The notes under the pieces were generated by a model, which searched no databases, had not been told where the DNA came from, and was given only the letters and a program-made list of their open reading frames with translations. From NCBI RefSeq assembly GCF_030272615.1, contig NC_081407.1, forward strand, positions 266,113,574 to 266,177,573: 64,000 nucleotides of DNA. Direction: 5' to 3'. This document shows positions 48,294 to 60,861 of this stretch, in pieces. The position numbers and the translations under genes were made by a program. Numbering within the stretch: position 1 is the stretch's first letter; every line of letters begins with the position of its first letter. The stretch is from Cryptomeria japonica (Eukaryota > Streptophyta > Pinopsida > Cupressales > Cupressaceae).

Positions 48294-50700
48294 ATGTATA
48301 AAAGGGATGCACCAAAGCTGAACAAGTCAAGTTTCTCCACATGGTAGAAAAGGATGAAGCTGCATTTATCAGGAATTGGAGAATATGCAACATATTATTT
48401 GGAGAATGATTACATACCACCGAGCACCAACCCGATGACCTTGGAAGAGATAAAGGAAAAGCAAGAACACATTCAAGCTATGATTGAAATAACATCAGCA
48501 TTGACCGACTCAGAGTTTAATGACCTAGAAGGCTGTAATGATGCAAAAGAAATGTGGACCAAGCTCATATCTATATATGGCGATGATGAACATGTTCAAA
48601 GAGCAAAAGTAGATAGTCTAAGAGGACAACTTGAATCCATGAGAATGAATGAAGATGAGAACATAACCCAATACAATACAAGGTTAAAGGAGACTGTCAA
48701 TCAAATTAAAGGAGTAGGAGGAACTATTGAAGAAAAGGATGTAACAAGTAAGTTGTTGAGAACCCTTCTACCTACCTATGCTATTTGAGTCTCTGCAATC
48801 AATGAATTGAGGTTTGTACCTAACATGCCAGTTTCTTTAGATGCTACTATTGGTAAGCTACATGCATTTGAGTTAAGTAATTTTGATAACAGTGGGTCTT
48901 CGGTAAATAAAGTAGAATCTCCATTCAGTTATTTTCATATTGGTGAATCTGATGATTACAATGATAGAATGAGTAAGTACTCTGAAGGGAATCACAGTGG
49001 AGCAAGTGAAATATTTCACAACAACATGGAAGAAGTGTACAAACTATATGAGGAAATCAAGAAGCAAGAAGAGTTTGAAGCATTGTTAGCCAGAAGGTTA
49101 CCGAGAGGAAAAGGCAAGTATAAAGGAAAGCTACCTTTAAAATGTTTCAATTGTGATAAAATGGGACATATGGCTTCTAACTGTCCTGACAAAGAATCTA
49201 GTGAAAAGAGAGAATACCGAGATAATAGGCAAAAAGACAACCAATACAAAGCACATCGAGACTTCAAAAGAAAAGACAGAAAGACATGCCTAATAGCTGA
49301 TGAGGAATCCAATGATGATAAATCTGATGAAACTGATACTGAGGAAGTTGTTTATGTGGCTATTAAAGATGGATCAGATGAAGAAAGGTATGAAGAAAAA
49401 GCCCTAATATCTCACATAAATAATAATGATTCGTGGATCATAGACAGTGGATGCTCACATCACATGACAGGTGATAAACACAAGTTTGTTAAATTAGAAG
49501 ACTATGATGGAGGCTATGTAAGATTTGGTAATAATGCACCATATCTGGTGAAAGGTAAAGGATCTATAACACTTCTTGAAAATGCTAAATGTGATGATGT
49601 ATATTGGGTTGAAGGATTGAAATACAATTTGTTGAGTGTAGCACAGCTAAACAATACAGGATACCAAATAGAATTTCAGAAAGGAATTGTCAAAGTTCAT
49701 GACAAGCATGGAAAGTTAGCTGCTACCGGGACACAAACAAAAGGTAATACATTTCATCTTGACTCAACTCGGAACAAGTGTCTTTATGCTAAGATAGATG
49801 ATACCTGGTTATGGCATAAAAGGTTTTTTCATGTAAATTTTGATAATCTGATCAAAATAAGTAAGAAGCACCGAGTAAGAGGTCTACCGAGTCTTGAAAA
49901 ACTTGAGAATGCTATATGTCGAGGATGCCAGATGGGTAAGAAAAGAAGATCAAGCTTTACAAGAAGTGCTACACTTCTAAAGGAATTTTAGATCTAGTAC
50001 ATACTGATCTTTGTGGTCCCATGAAAATTCAAAGTTATTATGGTGATAAATATTTCAAATTATTTGTGGACGATTACTCAAGGATGATGTCAGTTATGTT
50101 TTTAAAAGAAAAATTAGAAGCTTTTCAAATGTTTAAATGGTACAAGGCAAGAGTTGAAAATGAAACAGGAAGACAACTGAAATGTCTTAGATCTGACAAA
50201 GGAGGAGAGTTCACTTCTGATGAATTTGACTTATTCTACAATGATCATGGTATAAAAAGGCAAGTATCTGCACCAAGAACACCTCAGCCAAATGGGATAG
50301 CCAAGAGAAGAAATAGATCAATTGTAGATTGTGCAAGAACCCTGATGATAGAAAAGAGGGTACCTCAAACATTTTGGAGAGAATTAATCAGCACTGCAGT
50401 TTACACCCTGAACCGAGTTCAACTGAAGAAAGGAACTATGAAGACACCATATGAGATCTTGTATGACAAGAAACCTAATGTAAGTTATTTTAAATTCTTT
50501 GGAAGTAGATGCTATGTTCACAAAGATGACAGAAATGGAAAATTTGATCAAAAAAGTGAAGAAGGAACATTTCTTGGTTATTCTTCTAGAAGTAAAGCAT
50601 TTAAATGTCTGATCAAATCATCTAACAAAATAGTAGAAAGTGCAAATGTGAAAATTATGAATTTGCAGAAAGAAATGATGAAGGAAATTCAAAAGAACTA
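48294..50700 (+). pseudogene. Copia-3 Gag-protease-integrase, truncated and broken
   Basis: Gag opens at the ATG at 48294 (MYKRDAPKLNKS), meets TAG at 48345, continues through YATYYLENDY and a UBN2-type Gag body, and meets TGA at 48786 (after LLPTYAI, where R is common). Then come knuckle CFNCDKMGHMASNC, protease WIIDSGCSHHMT, and integrase HHCC (HVNFDNL..CRGCQMGK). A frameshift near 49980 separates the D,D35E core (HTDLCGP, SDKGGEF, NGIAKRRNR). In the last motif the catalytic glutamate is K, and N before GGEF is K. After a further frame change near 50660 the Copia reading ends. RT and RNase H are missing; Gypsy coding follows directly. Confidence 0.85.
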
Positions 50701-50709
50701 GAAACAACA

Positions 50710-53700
50710 TCAAGAAAAGCTTCTCAGTCACAAAAAGGCCATATCTGTAGCAGTAGCTCATATTCAAACACCAATATCTCAAAAACCAATGGAATCATCT
50801 CCTAATACCATTATTCCTCCCCGAGGAGGCACAGTCTATGAACAAATACAAAAAGTAGAAGCAGGATCCGACACAGAATCAACAAAGACTATCAAACTGG
50901 TATCCATCATCAAAGATCTATTTTCACCCTACAACATACCTGTTTACAGCAATGATAGAATCTAGGATGATGCCTCAGAAACTGATTCAAATGAATATGA
51001 ATGGGGTAGCTGCTCAAATGCTACTGGAGATATCATTGACAATACTGGCTCCATATCTTTTTCTCAAAAAGAGCATAACGCAGAAGATAGACCTCTTGAG
51101 TTTGGACCGCAAAATATCTATGATGCCCAGGAAAGCAAACAGAAACATTATGAACAAGTCTATATGGAAGATGATACCATCGAAGACCTCGATGAAATCC
51201 TTGACTTCTTTGAAACCAAGACCCATCATGATGAAACCTCTATCTTGACACTTACAGTAGCAGAACTTGATCCACCAAATGATTCCTTACCACTTGTCTT
51301 TCCCGACCTCATTGACTGGGACAAACCTGAAATACATGATATACCTATTTTCCCAAATGATGAATCTATTATCCACTACCTATGTACCGTTAACCCGGAA
51401 AAAGGCTCTACCAGTGAATGAAGTAATGATGTCTGCAAACCAAGGAGTGTCAAGTCTCTCAGTCGCAAAAATGAACCAAATAAAAGATCCGATGCTGAAA
51501 ACCAGTCAATGGCAGCTCTAGATCACAAAAAAGTAAAAATAAAGGACGCATCTGAGGGTGAAATCCTTTTTAAGGCACCTAAGGATGGGAGATTTGACAC
51601 TCTTCCTAAGCATTTTCATGAGCGATCACCCATATTGATTGAACCCACTCAATCAATCAACATTGGTACTATAGAAGCAATCAAAAACATTCACCTAGCA
51701 GAATCTCTGATAGAGGAGAAAAGACAGGCATTTCTCATCTTTTTTAAAGAAAAGCAAATTAACTTTGCTTGGTCATATGCAGATATGCCCGGAATTGATC
51801 CACGCTTAATCATACATCACTTGTCCATCTCTCTAGGAGTTAAGTCAGTCAAGCAAAAACTATGAAAGATGAATCCACAAGTAGTACTCATGGTCAAGGC
51901 TGAACTAAAGAAACTATTAGATGTCAGATTCATCCAACCCATCGACTATGCAGAATGGATCTCCAACATAGTGCCAGTATCAAAACCAGACGACAGTATC
52001 AGAATCTGCACTAATTTCAGAGATGTCAACAAAGCATGTCCAAAAGACAACTTTCCTCTGCCCAGTATCGACATAATTGTAGACCTCACAGTGGGCCATG
52101 CAATGCTCTCACTAATGGATGGTTTTTCAAGCTATAATCAGATAAAAATAGCCCCAGAGGATCAAGATAAAACAACATTTACCTGTCCTTGGGGAACGTA
52201 CTATTGGAATGTTATGCCTTTTGGCTTAAAGAATGCAGGAGCTACTTATCAACGAGCAATGACAACAATCTTTCATGACATGATGCATACCTTCATGGAA
52301 GACTATGTGGATGATTTACTAGCTAAATCCTTCACCAAAGCGGAACACCTCAGCATCTTGACAAAGATCTTTGACCGATCGGAGAAATTCCAAGCCAGGG
52401 TCAACCCTAAGAAGTGTGTCTTCGGGGTTACATCAAGAAAATTACTAGGCTACATCATCTCAGCTAAAGGTATTGAAGTGGATTCAACAAAGGTACAAGT
52501 CATTATGGAGATGCCACCACCAAAGAATATCAGTCAGCTCAGATCTCTAGAAGGATGACTCCAATCAATCAGGCGATTCATCTCTCAACTAGCTGATAAA
52601 AGTCTACCATTCAATCATTTGCTCCATAAGAATGTACCTTTCAGATGGGAAGCCAAGTGTGCAGAATATTTTTATCAAATCAAACAGTATCTGATGAACC
52701 CACCAGTTCTAGTACCACCGGTAGTAGGAAAGCCCCTTATTCTATACATTTCAACAACATATACATCACTGGGGACACTATTGGCACAAGAAGATCAACA
52801 AGGAAAAGAACGAGCCATATACTACATCAGCAGGACATTGAATGGCTATGAACTCAACTATATATTCCTTGAGAAGGCTTGTCTAACAGTAGTCTTCGCA
52901 TCTCAAAAGTTCCGACATTAGATGCTAGCACACACAATTAAGCTAGTAGCAAAAATTGATCCTCTCAAATATCTACTCAGCAAGGCATCTCTTATCGGCC
53001 GGTTGGCTAAATGGGTCATGATTCTCAGTGAATTTGACATCCAATACACAGAAAGAAGAGCCATCAAAGGACAAGCAATTGCAGATCAACTAGCTGAAGC
53101 ATCGCTACTAGGAAAACAAACTATGGAGATTGAATTTTCGGACAGGGACGTTCTTGCTATTTCTACCACACAATGGACCCTATACTTTGACAGATCCTAC
53201 ACACAACATGGTTCAGGTGTTGGCATTCTATTCATCACTCCTGAAGGGCATACTATACTAAGATCATATCGTCTTATGTTCCCATGCACAAATAATGTGG
53301 CTGAATATGAGGCATTGGTTATAGGCATCAAAATGGTCATAGAATGGAAAATCACAAAGTTAATGGTATATGGAGATTCGCAACTAGTCGTCAATCAAAT
53401 CAACAACGACTATCAAACAAAGGATGACAAGCTACTACCCTACAAATGAATGATGGATGACTTCAAACAGTATTTTGTACACATCACCTTCAAGCAAATA
53501 CCAAGGTTGAACAACAAAGTAGCCAATGCCATGGCTACTATCACTTCATTACTAAAAATTCTAGAGCAACAAAGTCGTTACAAGTTCCTAGTAGAGCAAC
53601 TGTTCTCCCCAGCCTATGACCACTTTGAATCCCAGGTTGTCTATGCCTTAACTGGTTCAGATTCCCCTTTATATGGACCCATATATGATTATCTAAAGAA

Positions 53701-54925
53701 CAACATCCTACCCATTGACCAATCTCATAACCAAAAATGTAATTTTATCCAACAAGTTGCTCGTTATACCCTTACTGCTGATACTTTGTCCCGTCAAGGT
53801 CTAGATGGTACTCTTCTTCGTTGCCTTGATCGGAATGAATCTGATTCCGCTTTACATGAGCTTCATGAAGGCATTTGTGGCACACATTCAAGTGGGACTA
53901 CTCTTACTAAAAAGCTTCTAAGGATGGGATACTACTAGCCTACAATGGAGAAATATTCTTACCACTTCGCCAAGAAGTGTCCTAAATGCCAGATCCATGG
54001 CAATCTAATACATGCACCAGCACAAGAACTGCAGCCATTTACAACATCCTGGCCCTTTTGTCAGTGGGGACTAGACTTGGTCGGCAAAATTCATCCTTCA
54101 TCTTCAAATGGACACAAGTTCATTATAACTACCATAGAATACTTTACCAAGTGGATAGAAGCAGTCCCCATGACCACAGTAACTAGAAAACAAATTGCGT
54201 CTTTTATCCTGAACTATCTAATCTACAGATATGGTATTCCAAGTTCCATCATCACCGATAATGGATGATCGTTCAAAAACCAAGATGTTTGAGAACTATG
54301 TGAACAATTCAAAATACAACATCGGTTCTCTACGCCATACTACCCCCAGGGGAATGGTCAAGCAGAGGCATCCAACAAAACAATACTGAAAATCCTCAAG
54401 AAAACAGTAAATGATGCAGGCAAAGATTGGCATATACAACTCAATCTAGCACTTTGGGCATACAGAACTAGCATCTGTACACCTACAGGAGCAACACCTT
54501 TCTCATTAGTCTATGGATCAGAAGCTATTTTACCGCTGGAGGTAGAAATTCCATCTCTCAGAGTCTCTCTAAAAAGCTTAATTCCAGATGAAGAGTATTG
54601 GGTCAACCGACTGCAAGAACTAGAACTATTAAATGAGGGACATCAGCATGCTTACACTCATCTCAAATTATATCAGCAACGCATGTGTAGAAGCTACAAT
54701 CACAAGGTCATCCCTCACAACTTCAAAGTTGGTGACCTTTCCTCAAAGAAAATCCAAGAAATCAGCAAGATCGAGAAAAGAAAGGGAAATTTGAACCTAA
54801 CTGGTTGGGTCCATATGTCATCATATTAGTCTATGGATCAGGTGCTTATCAGCTTACAACTTCAGAAGGAGATGTGCTCGGCGAACCAACTAACAGCATT
54901 CATCTGAAGAAATGCTACACTTGAG
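50710..54925 (+). pseudogene. Gypsy-4 pol with two RNase H domains (Tat-like), broken
   Basis: Plus strand, in order: linker (FPDLIDWDKPEIHDIPIF), a motif ending INFAWSYADMPGIDP, RT (FPLPSIDIIVDLTVGH, LMDGFSSYNQI, YVDD at 52304-52315), RNase H (YISTTYTSLGTLLAQED, YELNY), and a second RNase H (WTLYFDRSYTQHGSGVGIL, NNVAEYEAL, VYGDSQLV; the usual DGS is DRS). Then integrase with H2C2 (HELHEGICGTH..CPKCQIHG) and catalytic D, D, E (GLDLVGK, ITDNG, GNGQAEASN). Dual RNase H is typical of Tat/Ogre-lineage Gypsy. Stops occur at 51863, 52556, 52919, 53447, 53936, 54266 and about 54290, mostly TGA or TAG. Gag, protease and its own LTRs are not identified. Confidence 0.85.
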
Positions 54926-56369
54926 TTGCCTAATGCATGGAAAAAAAAAAATCAAAAATCAAGAAAAAACAAATAAAAAGGTACAATAAAAGCAACTGGT
55001 GAAAACTTGGTAACAGGCGCTATTGTGAGAGGACAACTCCTTCATCTATATCTATCCCCTTGCAGTAAGACACTATCGGCCATCGCCCAACACTTAGCAA
55101 ATATCCAGTCAGGACATACTTAGCATAGTCACTATCCTGGTTTGTCCATATATCCTCTCACCACATCTCATCATGGCTTGGTAATCACTGTACATCCGCA
55201 TCAAGAGGTACACTCAGCTAGGGGCAATAAATCGTCAAAACTTGCGGTATGTTCAAAACATCAAGACTATTTGCAAAATCAGAAACTCCGCATCCAACAA
55301 CCAAAAACTTCAGTCCATCGCAGAGCAAAACATTGGATCACTAAAACAAGAATCACAAAATGGATGATTTTCTGAAGTACTAAATGTTGCATTATCACAT
55401 AAAGTCTTGACTACTTTTGTATTTGAACTTTTTAAATTATTGGATTCTCTACGTTTTCTCACTAACTCTTCAAAGCTAGAGATCATGGGAAAATTCCAAA
55501 TATTTTCTTAGTCTTTTGTCTGTGAGGCGATCACTTGTACTGTGTAAATACTTGTCTCAAGACGTGATACATCGAATATCACTGAAGACATGATTCCACT
55601 TTACACATACAAATGGTTTAATCTTGTCTGTTTATACGCAATCTGCACTCTGGTTGTCCTGGTTCAATTATACATTGACACTTGTGCTATCTTGCAAAAT
55701 AAAACATCATGTAAATTTTTCTCAGGTCATTATGGTTCAATTATACCATTGTGCTTGTATAAATTTTCAACATATCCCAAACAAATCAATGCTCAATGAT
55801 GATACCTATATCTAAAGCAAATAACATATGGTTATATCAGGATGACAAATACAGAATGAGGATGCTCCAAAAACAAATAATTGCATATCATTTAACAAAT
55901 AGTTGCACATCATTTTACAAATAGTTGCATATCATTTTACAATTAGTTGCATATCATTTTAAATCTTTCATTTAGTTGCACATCATTGCATTATCATACA
56001 TCTCATTTTCAAGATACATCTCACATCATTATCATTATCATACATCTCATTTTCAAGATACATCTCACATCATTATCATTATCACACATCTCATTTTCAA
56101 GATACATCTCAGAGCATATCAAATCATACATCATACATTTATATCATGCATCATATCATCTATCTAAGCATTGCATCATCATAAAGTAAAGAAAGAACAT
56201 ATAGAACATGCATCCATAACTCATCACATGATCAAAGAAAATGGTGTCATCTATATATATATATATCAAAAATGATCCAAATATACAAAATTTGTCATGT
56301 CTGTGCCTAGCACAAAACAATGATCTAAAAATACAATAGAGACATCATCTCTCAGGTATGACTATCTCC
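54926..56369. other. Non-coding DNA with two short tandem arrays
   Basis: Downstream of Gypsy-4 integrase, no gene is seen. It includes an array of roughly 22-bp units based on aaatagttgcatatcatttt (about 55870-55985) and an array of 44-bp units (below). An alternating TA run lies near 56254-56266. A 3' LTR for Gypsy-4 was not recognised. Confidence 0.5.
55995..56118 (+). repeat. 44-bp tandem array
   Basis: catacatctcattttcaag begins at 55995, 56039 and (as cacacatctc) 56083, so the period is exactly 44 bp with nearly three copies. It follows directly on the 22-bp array. Confidence 0.9.
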
Positions 56370-58291
56370 TAAGGGGGATGGTATCACAGCTGATGTCCCA
56401 GCTCCTGGATCTCCAGGAGGATCCTGTCTCAAGGGCCCCATCACGCCTCTACTCTCTGACTGTGACCTAGTCTCTCGAGATCGACTCGATCTCACCTGCG
56501 TAAAGCTCTACACTCTGCGCTCCCTGGGCACAACATCCTCATAGTGGTGTCGATAATACTCCGCCTCCCTCACTCTTGAGGACAGCTCTCTCATGATGTC
56601 CCTCATAGGACCACCTGTTGTCGCTCTCTAAATACTAGCTACCAGCTCCTCCGCTCGACCGCGCCGCTCTATCTCTGTATCTCGCTCTAGAGTCAGCTAA
56701 GTAATCTGATGTTGTTGCATCAATAGCTATGCCTACAGCTGCTGAACTGTCAACTACAGAGTCCTGATCTGAGCATCCTCCACATGTGTTGGGACTCGGA
56801 CCCGTAGGGGTACCTGTGAAGGGGTACCCCCTATCCCTCTGCCTGTCCTAGGTGTTGATGGCGGTAACTTGTCAATCCTCCTCCTCTGTGTTGGCCACCT
56901 CCACTCATCTATCCCTCTCACCACTGCCATCACCTCTCCCTCTCTCCCCTCCTCCCCTTCTTTGATCGCCAACCCTTCTCTCCCTCTGTCCATCACAGCT
57001 CGTCAAACTGCTCTCTCCAACTAACCTCCTCCATCCCTACCCCTGTCTCCTCTCCTCCCCCGATATCCTCTCCCCCGTCATCCTCCTCCACCTCCATCAT
57101 CTCCATCATCACCCTCTCCCCCAACCTCCTCCTCATCATCATCGAAGGCAGGCCGCATCTCCTTAGGATCTGATATCCTAGCCATAGCACGAGCTGCAAA
57201 CAAACCAGCAAACCCATGGGTCATCCCTGCATCTAGTATCTCGGGAGCATAGTCCCATATCTGACCCACTAAGCTGGAGAACTCCTCTACAACTGCTTCG
57301 CTATCAATGGTAGGGCCCTAATCTGGTATGTCCTGTCTCCAACATGCATACAAGCAGGTCTCCTATGGTATACCCTGGTCCGATCATACTGCCTCAAAAC
57401 CCTGCCTACATGGAATCTCTCAATCACAAAGGGCGTCTGCCCTATCAAAAACCAACTCATGAAAACATAAGGCATCTCTGGCCCATCCTAGGCCCAGACC
57501 TCACAATCTGTATATGGTCGCCAGATGACCGTATCTATATCATCCAAAACCCTCCTCCAATGCTAGAGTTTTCCCAGCTTACGCTAGACAACTAGACCCC
57601 TGTAACCATAAGCATATGCCCGCCCAGTAGGCCTGTCTCTGTCCACCAGTGGCCTCACTGCTGGAATGTGCTCCCAGCACCATACCTGTAAAAGTGTCAC
57701 GCCAGCTGACAAACTGTCGTAACCCAGATACACAACCTCATGAAGGTCCCTGTACAAGTGGGCTAACATGGTTGATCCCCAAGCAAACCTGTGGCCCTAG
57801 GTCACCATCTCCTCAAATACCAATCCCCAACCCACAGAGAATCCCTTCGACCTACAATCAAGACAAAGGAATCCACCAATGAAACCTGCTAATACTGATG
57901 GCAGAGGCGCATAGTCCAGATCCAGGAACTCCTGCCATGGGATCTCATACCCACACACTGTCTCATCATGAAAAATACGACACAGCGCCTCAGTCCCACC
58001 CTCCTCAATCTGCTCATACGGCAATAAAGCACCTGCTACGGGAATCCGCAAAATCCTGTAACAGTCCTCTAGAGTGACTGTCATCTCACCAATAGAAAAA
58101 TGAAAAGTGTTTGTATCACTATGCCACCTCTCGCCGAGCGCTATAAGTAAACCTTGGTTTAGAGTGAACCAAGGCATGTCCAACCAAGAGGATAAGCTGC
58201 ATCTCTCAATAACATCTAGGTCAGCCTGTGCCAATCGTGGTATCAATGCCCAAGGTCTAGGCAACCGCTCTCGCAACTGAACCACTTCCAA
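56370..58291 (-). pseudogene. Plant mobile domain (aminotransferase-like, PMD) protein ORF
   Basis: 57797-58291 (minus) encodes the PMD signature: SLSSWLDMPWFTLNQGLLIA, ERWHSDTNTFHFSIGEMTVT, LEDCYRILRIPV. It continues after TAG codons as LAHLYRDLHEVVYLGYDSLS, PYVFMSWFLIGQTPFVIERF and MARISDPKEMRPAFDDDEEE, then an acidic glycine-rich run and a basic tail towards 56400. PMD proteins (PF10536-type; plant MAIN/MAIL family) are often carried by transposable elements. There is no ATG: an in-frame TGA precedes the first residues at about 58295, and at least five in-frame TAGs follow. It is antisense to Gypsy-4 and in sense with the LTR at 60223. Confidence 0.8.
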
Positions 58292-58399
58292 TCATTCCTA
58301 CCAAAAAAAAAAGCAAGTCCAATATCAATTTCCACATCAAAACAAAGATATCAAAATCAAAATCCCATAAAAAACATGAAACAATTTGCAAAAACTAAT

Positions 58400-58700
58400 C
58401 AAGTTCCACATCATATCATTCCATATCAACTTGTAACACAACTCAAGTTTTCAAAAACCATATCAAAACTTGTTAAACAACTCAAGTCTCCACATCACAT
58501 AAACTTGTAAAACAAATCAAGTTTCCCACCCATATCAGCTTGTAAAACAACTCAAGTTTTCAACCCATATCAGCTTGTCACACAAATCAGGCTCCACACA
58601 TATGAACTTGAAACAGTGCAAAACAAATCATGGTTCGATCAAAACAACACATTCATATCTACATCAATAACTTGAACAAATCGCAAAATAAATCAAGTTA
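58400..58700. repeat. Degenerate tandem repeat, about 45-bp unit
   Basis: Successive variants of catatcagcttgtaaaacaa plus ctcaagttttc, five or more copies with diverging sequence, between the PMD ORF and the LTR. Confidence 0.75.
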
Positions 58701-58889
58701 TATCAAAACTCATATTGGACACTATATGTGGGAAAAGTGGGTCGATAAAACTCAATATGTGAAAATATTGCTAAATGACTTGTCCACGCACACACACAGG
58801 ACTTCTTGGTGCAATCTATGGAGTAACGACGTGTTACTCAGCTTCCCAAGGTGGGTCCCATAGTTCTCTATCTCACAATGTCCCTCAAA

Positions 58890-60223
58890 CCAATGTTTTT
58901 GCTCTCAGATCACTGAGCAAAATGGTTTAGGAATGGCAAATGCAAGAACGAGGGATGCTTTGATAGTTTTTAGTATGAGATGCATCCTAAGCTATGCATG
59001 ATCTTAAAATGCAATAAACTAAATGATAAGATGACAAGATTAGTATAAATACTATCCTAACATGATATATATTAGTCTATGATTGAGCTAAATGATAAAG
59101 AAAGTATTCTAAACATGCATATTTAGACTAATTTCTAGTTATAAGAGGCTAAAATAATGAGCATAAAAATGATATGAAAGCTTGAATGTATTTGAGCATA
59201 AGTGTGATACTACAAATTTGAAGGATGTATGTCAAAATGGAGGAATGAGATCTCTATTTATAGCAAAAATAGGGCAATGGATGGCCAGAATTGAAAGTTT
59301 CAATCAAGGGTTGAGTTTGAAAGTTAGGGATCCATGTGCACAACTTGCACCAATGAAATGGTGACAAGTGTCAACATAGGGTTGGGTTGAGAGAAGGGGT
59401 TGGAGGCATTAAATGCCTGAGAAGAGCTTATGGTTATCTAGAGGGTAAGGGTCAAGCCTAAATTAGGATTACCCACTGGATTAAGAGTTAATCCAAGGAT
59501 AAACCTTTGTGCAAGTGATTAAGAGATAATCATGGTCAAAGCATTAAAGTCCTGATGAGACCCTTGGGTTGGATAAAGGTTCAGTTAAAACAAATGATTT
59601 AACCATGTAAGAGGGTTTGAGTTAACCATTAATGGTTATTGAAGACTTTGGGGAAATAAGTGGTTGAAGGTTTGAAGCCTTTAATGGTTATCAAAGACTT
59701 TGAGGAATTAAGTGGTTGAAGGTTGGAAGCCCTTAATGGTTATCAAAGACTTTGAGGAATTGAGAAGTGACCTCCCCTTGCTTAGGGATGTGACAAAGTT
59801 TAGAAGATGGGTTAGGCTAATTAGAAGCGATTATAAGAGTCTAGAAGGGATTAGAAAGGGGTTTAGGAAGGCAAGTGGGAGATGTAGGATTTTGCAAGTG
59901 GATGGATGGATAATAGGATTTAATTGAATTAAATGATTTAATTCAATTTGGTTGCAATTTGGGGAAATTAAATAAATTAGATTTATTCAATTTAGGATAA
60001 CTATTTAATTAAATTTGAATTTAATTAAAAGTGGATAGGGGGGATTTAATTGAATAAAATGATTTATTCATTAAATGGTATAGTGAATTTAATTTAAATA
60101 AATTGAGTAATTTACTTAATAAAATAGAAGAATGTGGATAATTTAATTAAATTGGATTTAATCAAATAGAGAAATGAACATAAAATATTCATTTAGGAAT
60201 ATGGTCATTTTTATACGTCTACA
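58890..60223 (-). mobile_element. Gypsy-type LTR, minus strand (Gypsy-5)
   Basis: Minus-strand start TGTAGACGTATAAAAATG at 60223, AT-rich U3 (59920-60180), and TATA box TATAAATAG at 59254-59262, about 960 bp into the LTR. Its U5 end, near 58890, is an estimate. U3 includes a roughly 52-bp tandem repeat (59629-59763; taatggttatcaaagacttt). No polypurine tract precedes it, so it is the 5' or a solo LTR. If 5', the PMD ORF would lie in its interior in the sense direction. Confidence 0.6.
59629..59763 (-). repeat. 52-bp tandem repeat within LTR U3
   Basis: taatggttat(c/t)(a/g)aagacttt recurs at about 59630, 59681 and 59733 with gtggttgaaggtt between. A related set in reverse orientation (tttaatggtttcccttaaag) fills 61335-61560 of the plus-strand LTR. 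Confidence 0.8.
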
Positions 60224-60344
60224 AACACATTATCAAAAACATGACCAAAGACCGAGCAAATGGCCAAAATCCACGTCCCCAGGCAAAACTGACATTTTCC
60301 AATGAAATCTATCGCATTCAAAAATCACTAAATCTTGCAAAACC

Positions 60345-60840
60345 CAATCCATGTGCTAATTAAACTTGGCTATGCACTAAATTATATCCATGCGCTACCC
60401 TATTTTCTCCATGCGTTATTCTATCTACCCTATGTGCTAGACTAACTCTACACGCTATCCTTTTTTCTCCATGCGCCAACCAATCTACCCTAAGTGCTAA
60501 AACTGACCCATGCACTAACCTATCCTATGCTTGCGCTACCTATTCAATCCTATGCACTAGGTCTAACCTACGCATTACATCCCCCTACCCATGCGACCCC
60601 CTGTGGACCCTATGTGCTAGGATTGACCTATGCGCTACCCTTTTAACCTGAAGCGCTACCCTATGTTCAGCATGCACTAACCTGAGGCCGTGTGCTAACC
60701 TAAAACTTTCATGCACTAACCTATTCATTTTCGGACGCTACCCTAAAATGCTACCCTATGCGCTACCTAATTTATTGTATGCGCTACCTAATTTATTGTA
60801 TGCACTAAACTTAAACTTCTATGTGCTAAAACATTAAAAA
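60345..60840. repeat. Degenerate minisatellite of ATGCGCTA words
   Basis: About 25 variants of catgcgctaccctat / tatgcactaacc / tatgtgctaga spaced 12-24 bp apart over roughly 490 bp, between two divergently oriented LTRs. Variation is mainly G/A and C/T at the GCGC centre (GCGC, GCAC, GTGC). Two adjacent copies near 60760-60800 are nearly identical. Function unknown. Confidence 0.85.
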
Positions 60841-60861
60841 CCGAATTTCAAAAATAAAAAA

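Noticed and set aside
55947-56189. ORFs over the 44-bp array
   Set aside because: Repeat-derived translation of a non-coding tandem array.
56993-57217. Acidic/basic minus-strand ORF as a separate gene
   Set aside because: It is an alternative frame of the PMD protein's acidic C-terminal region.
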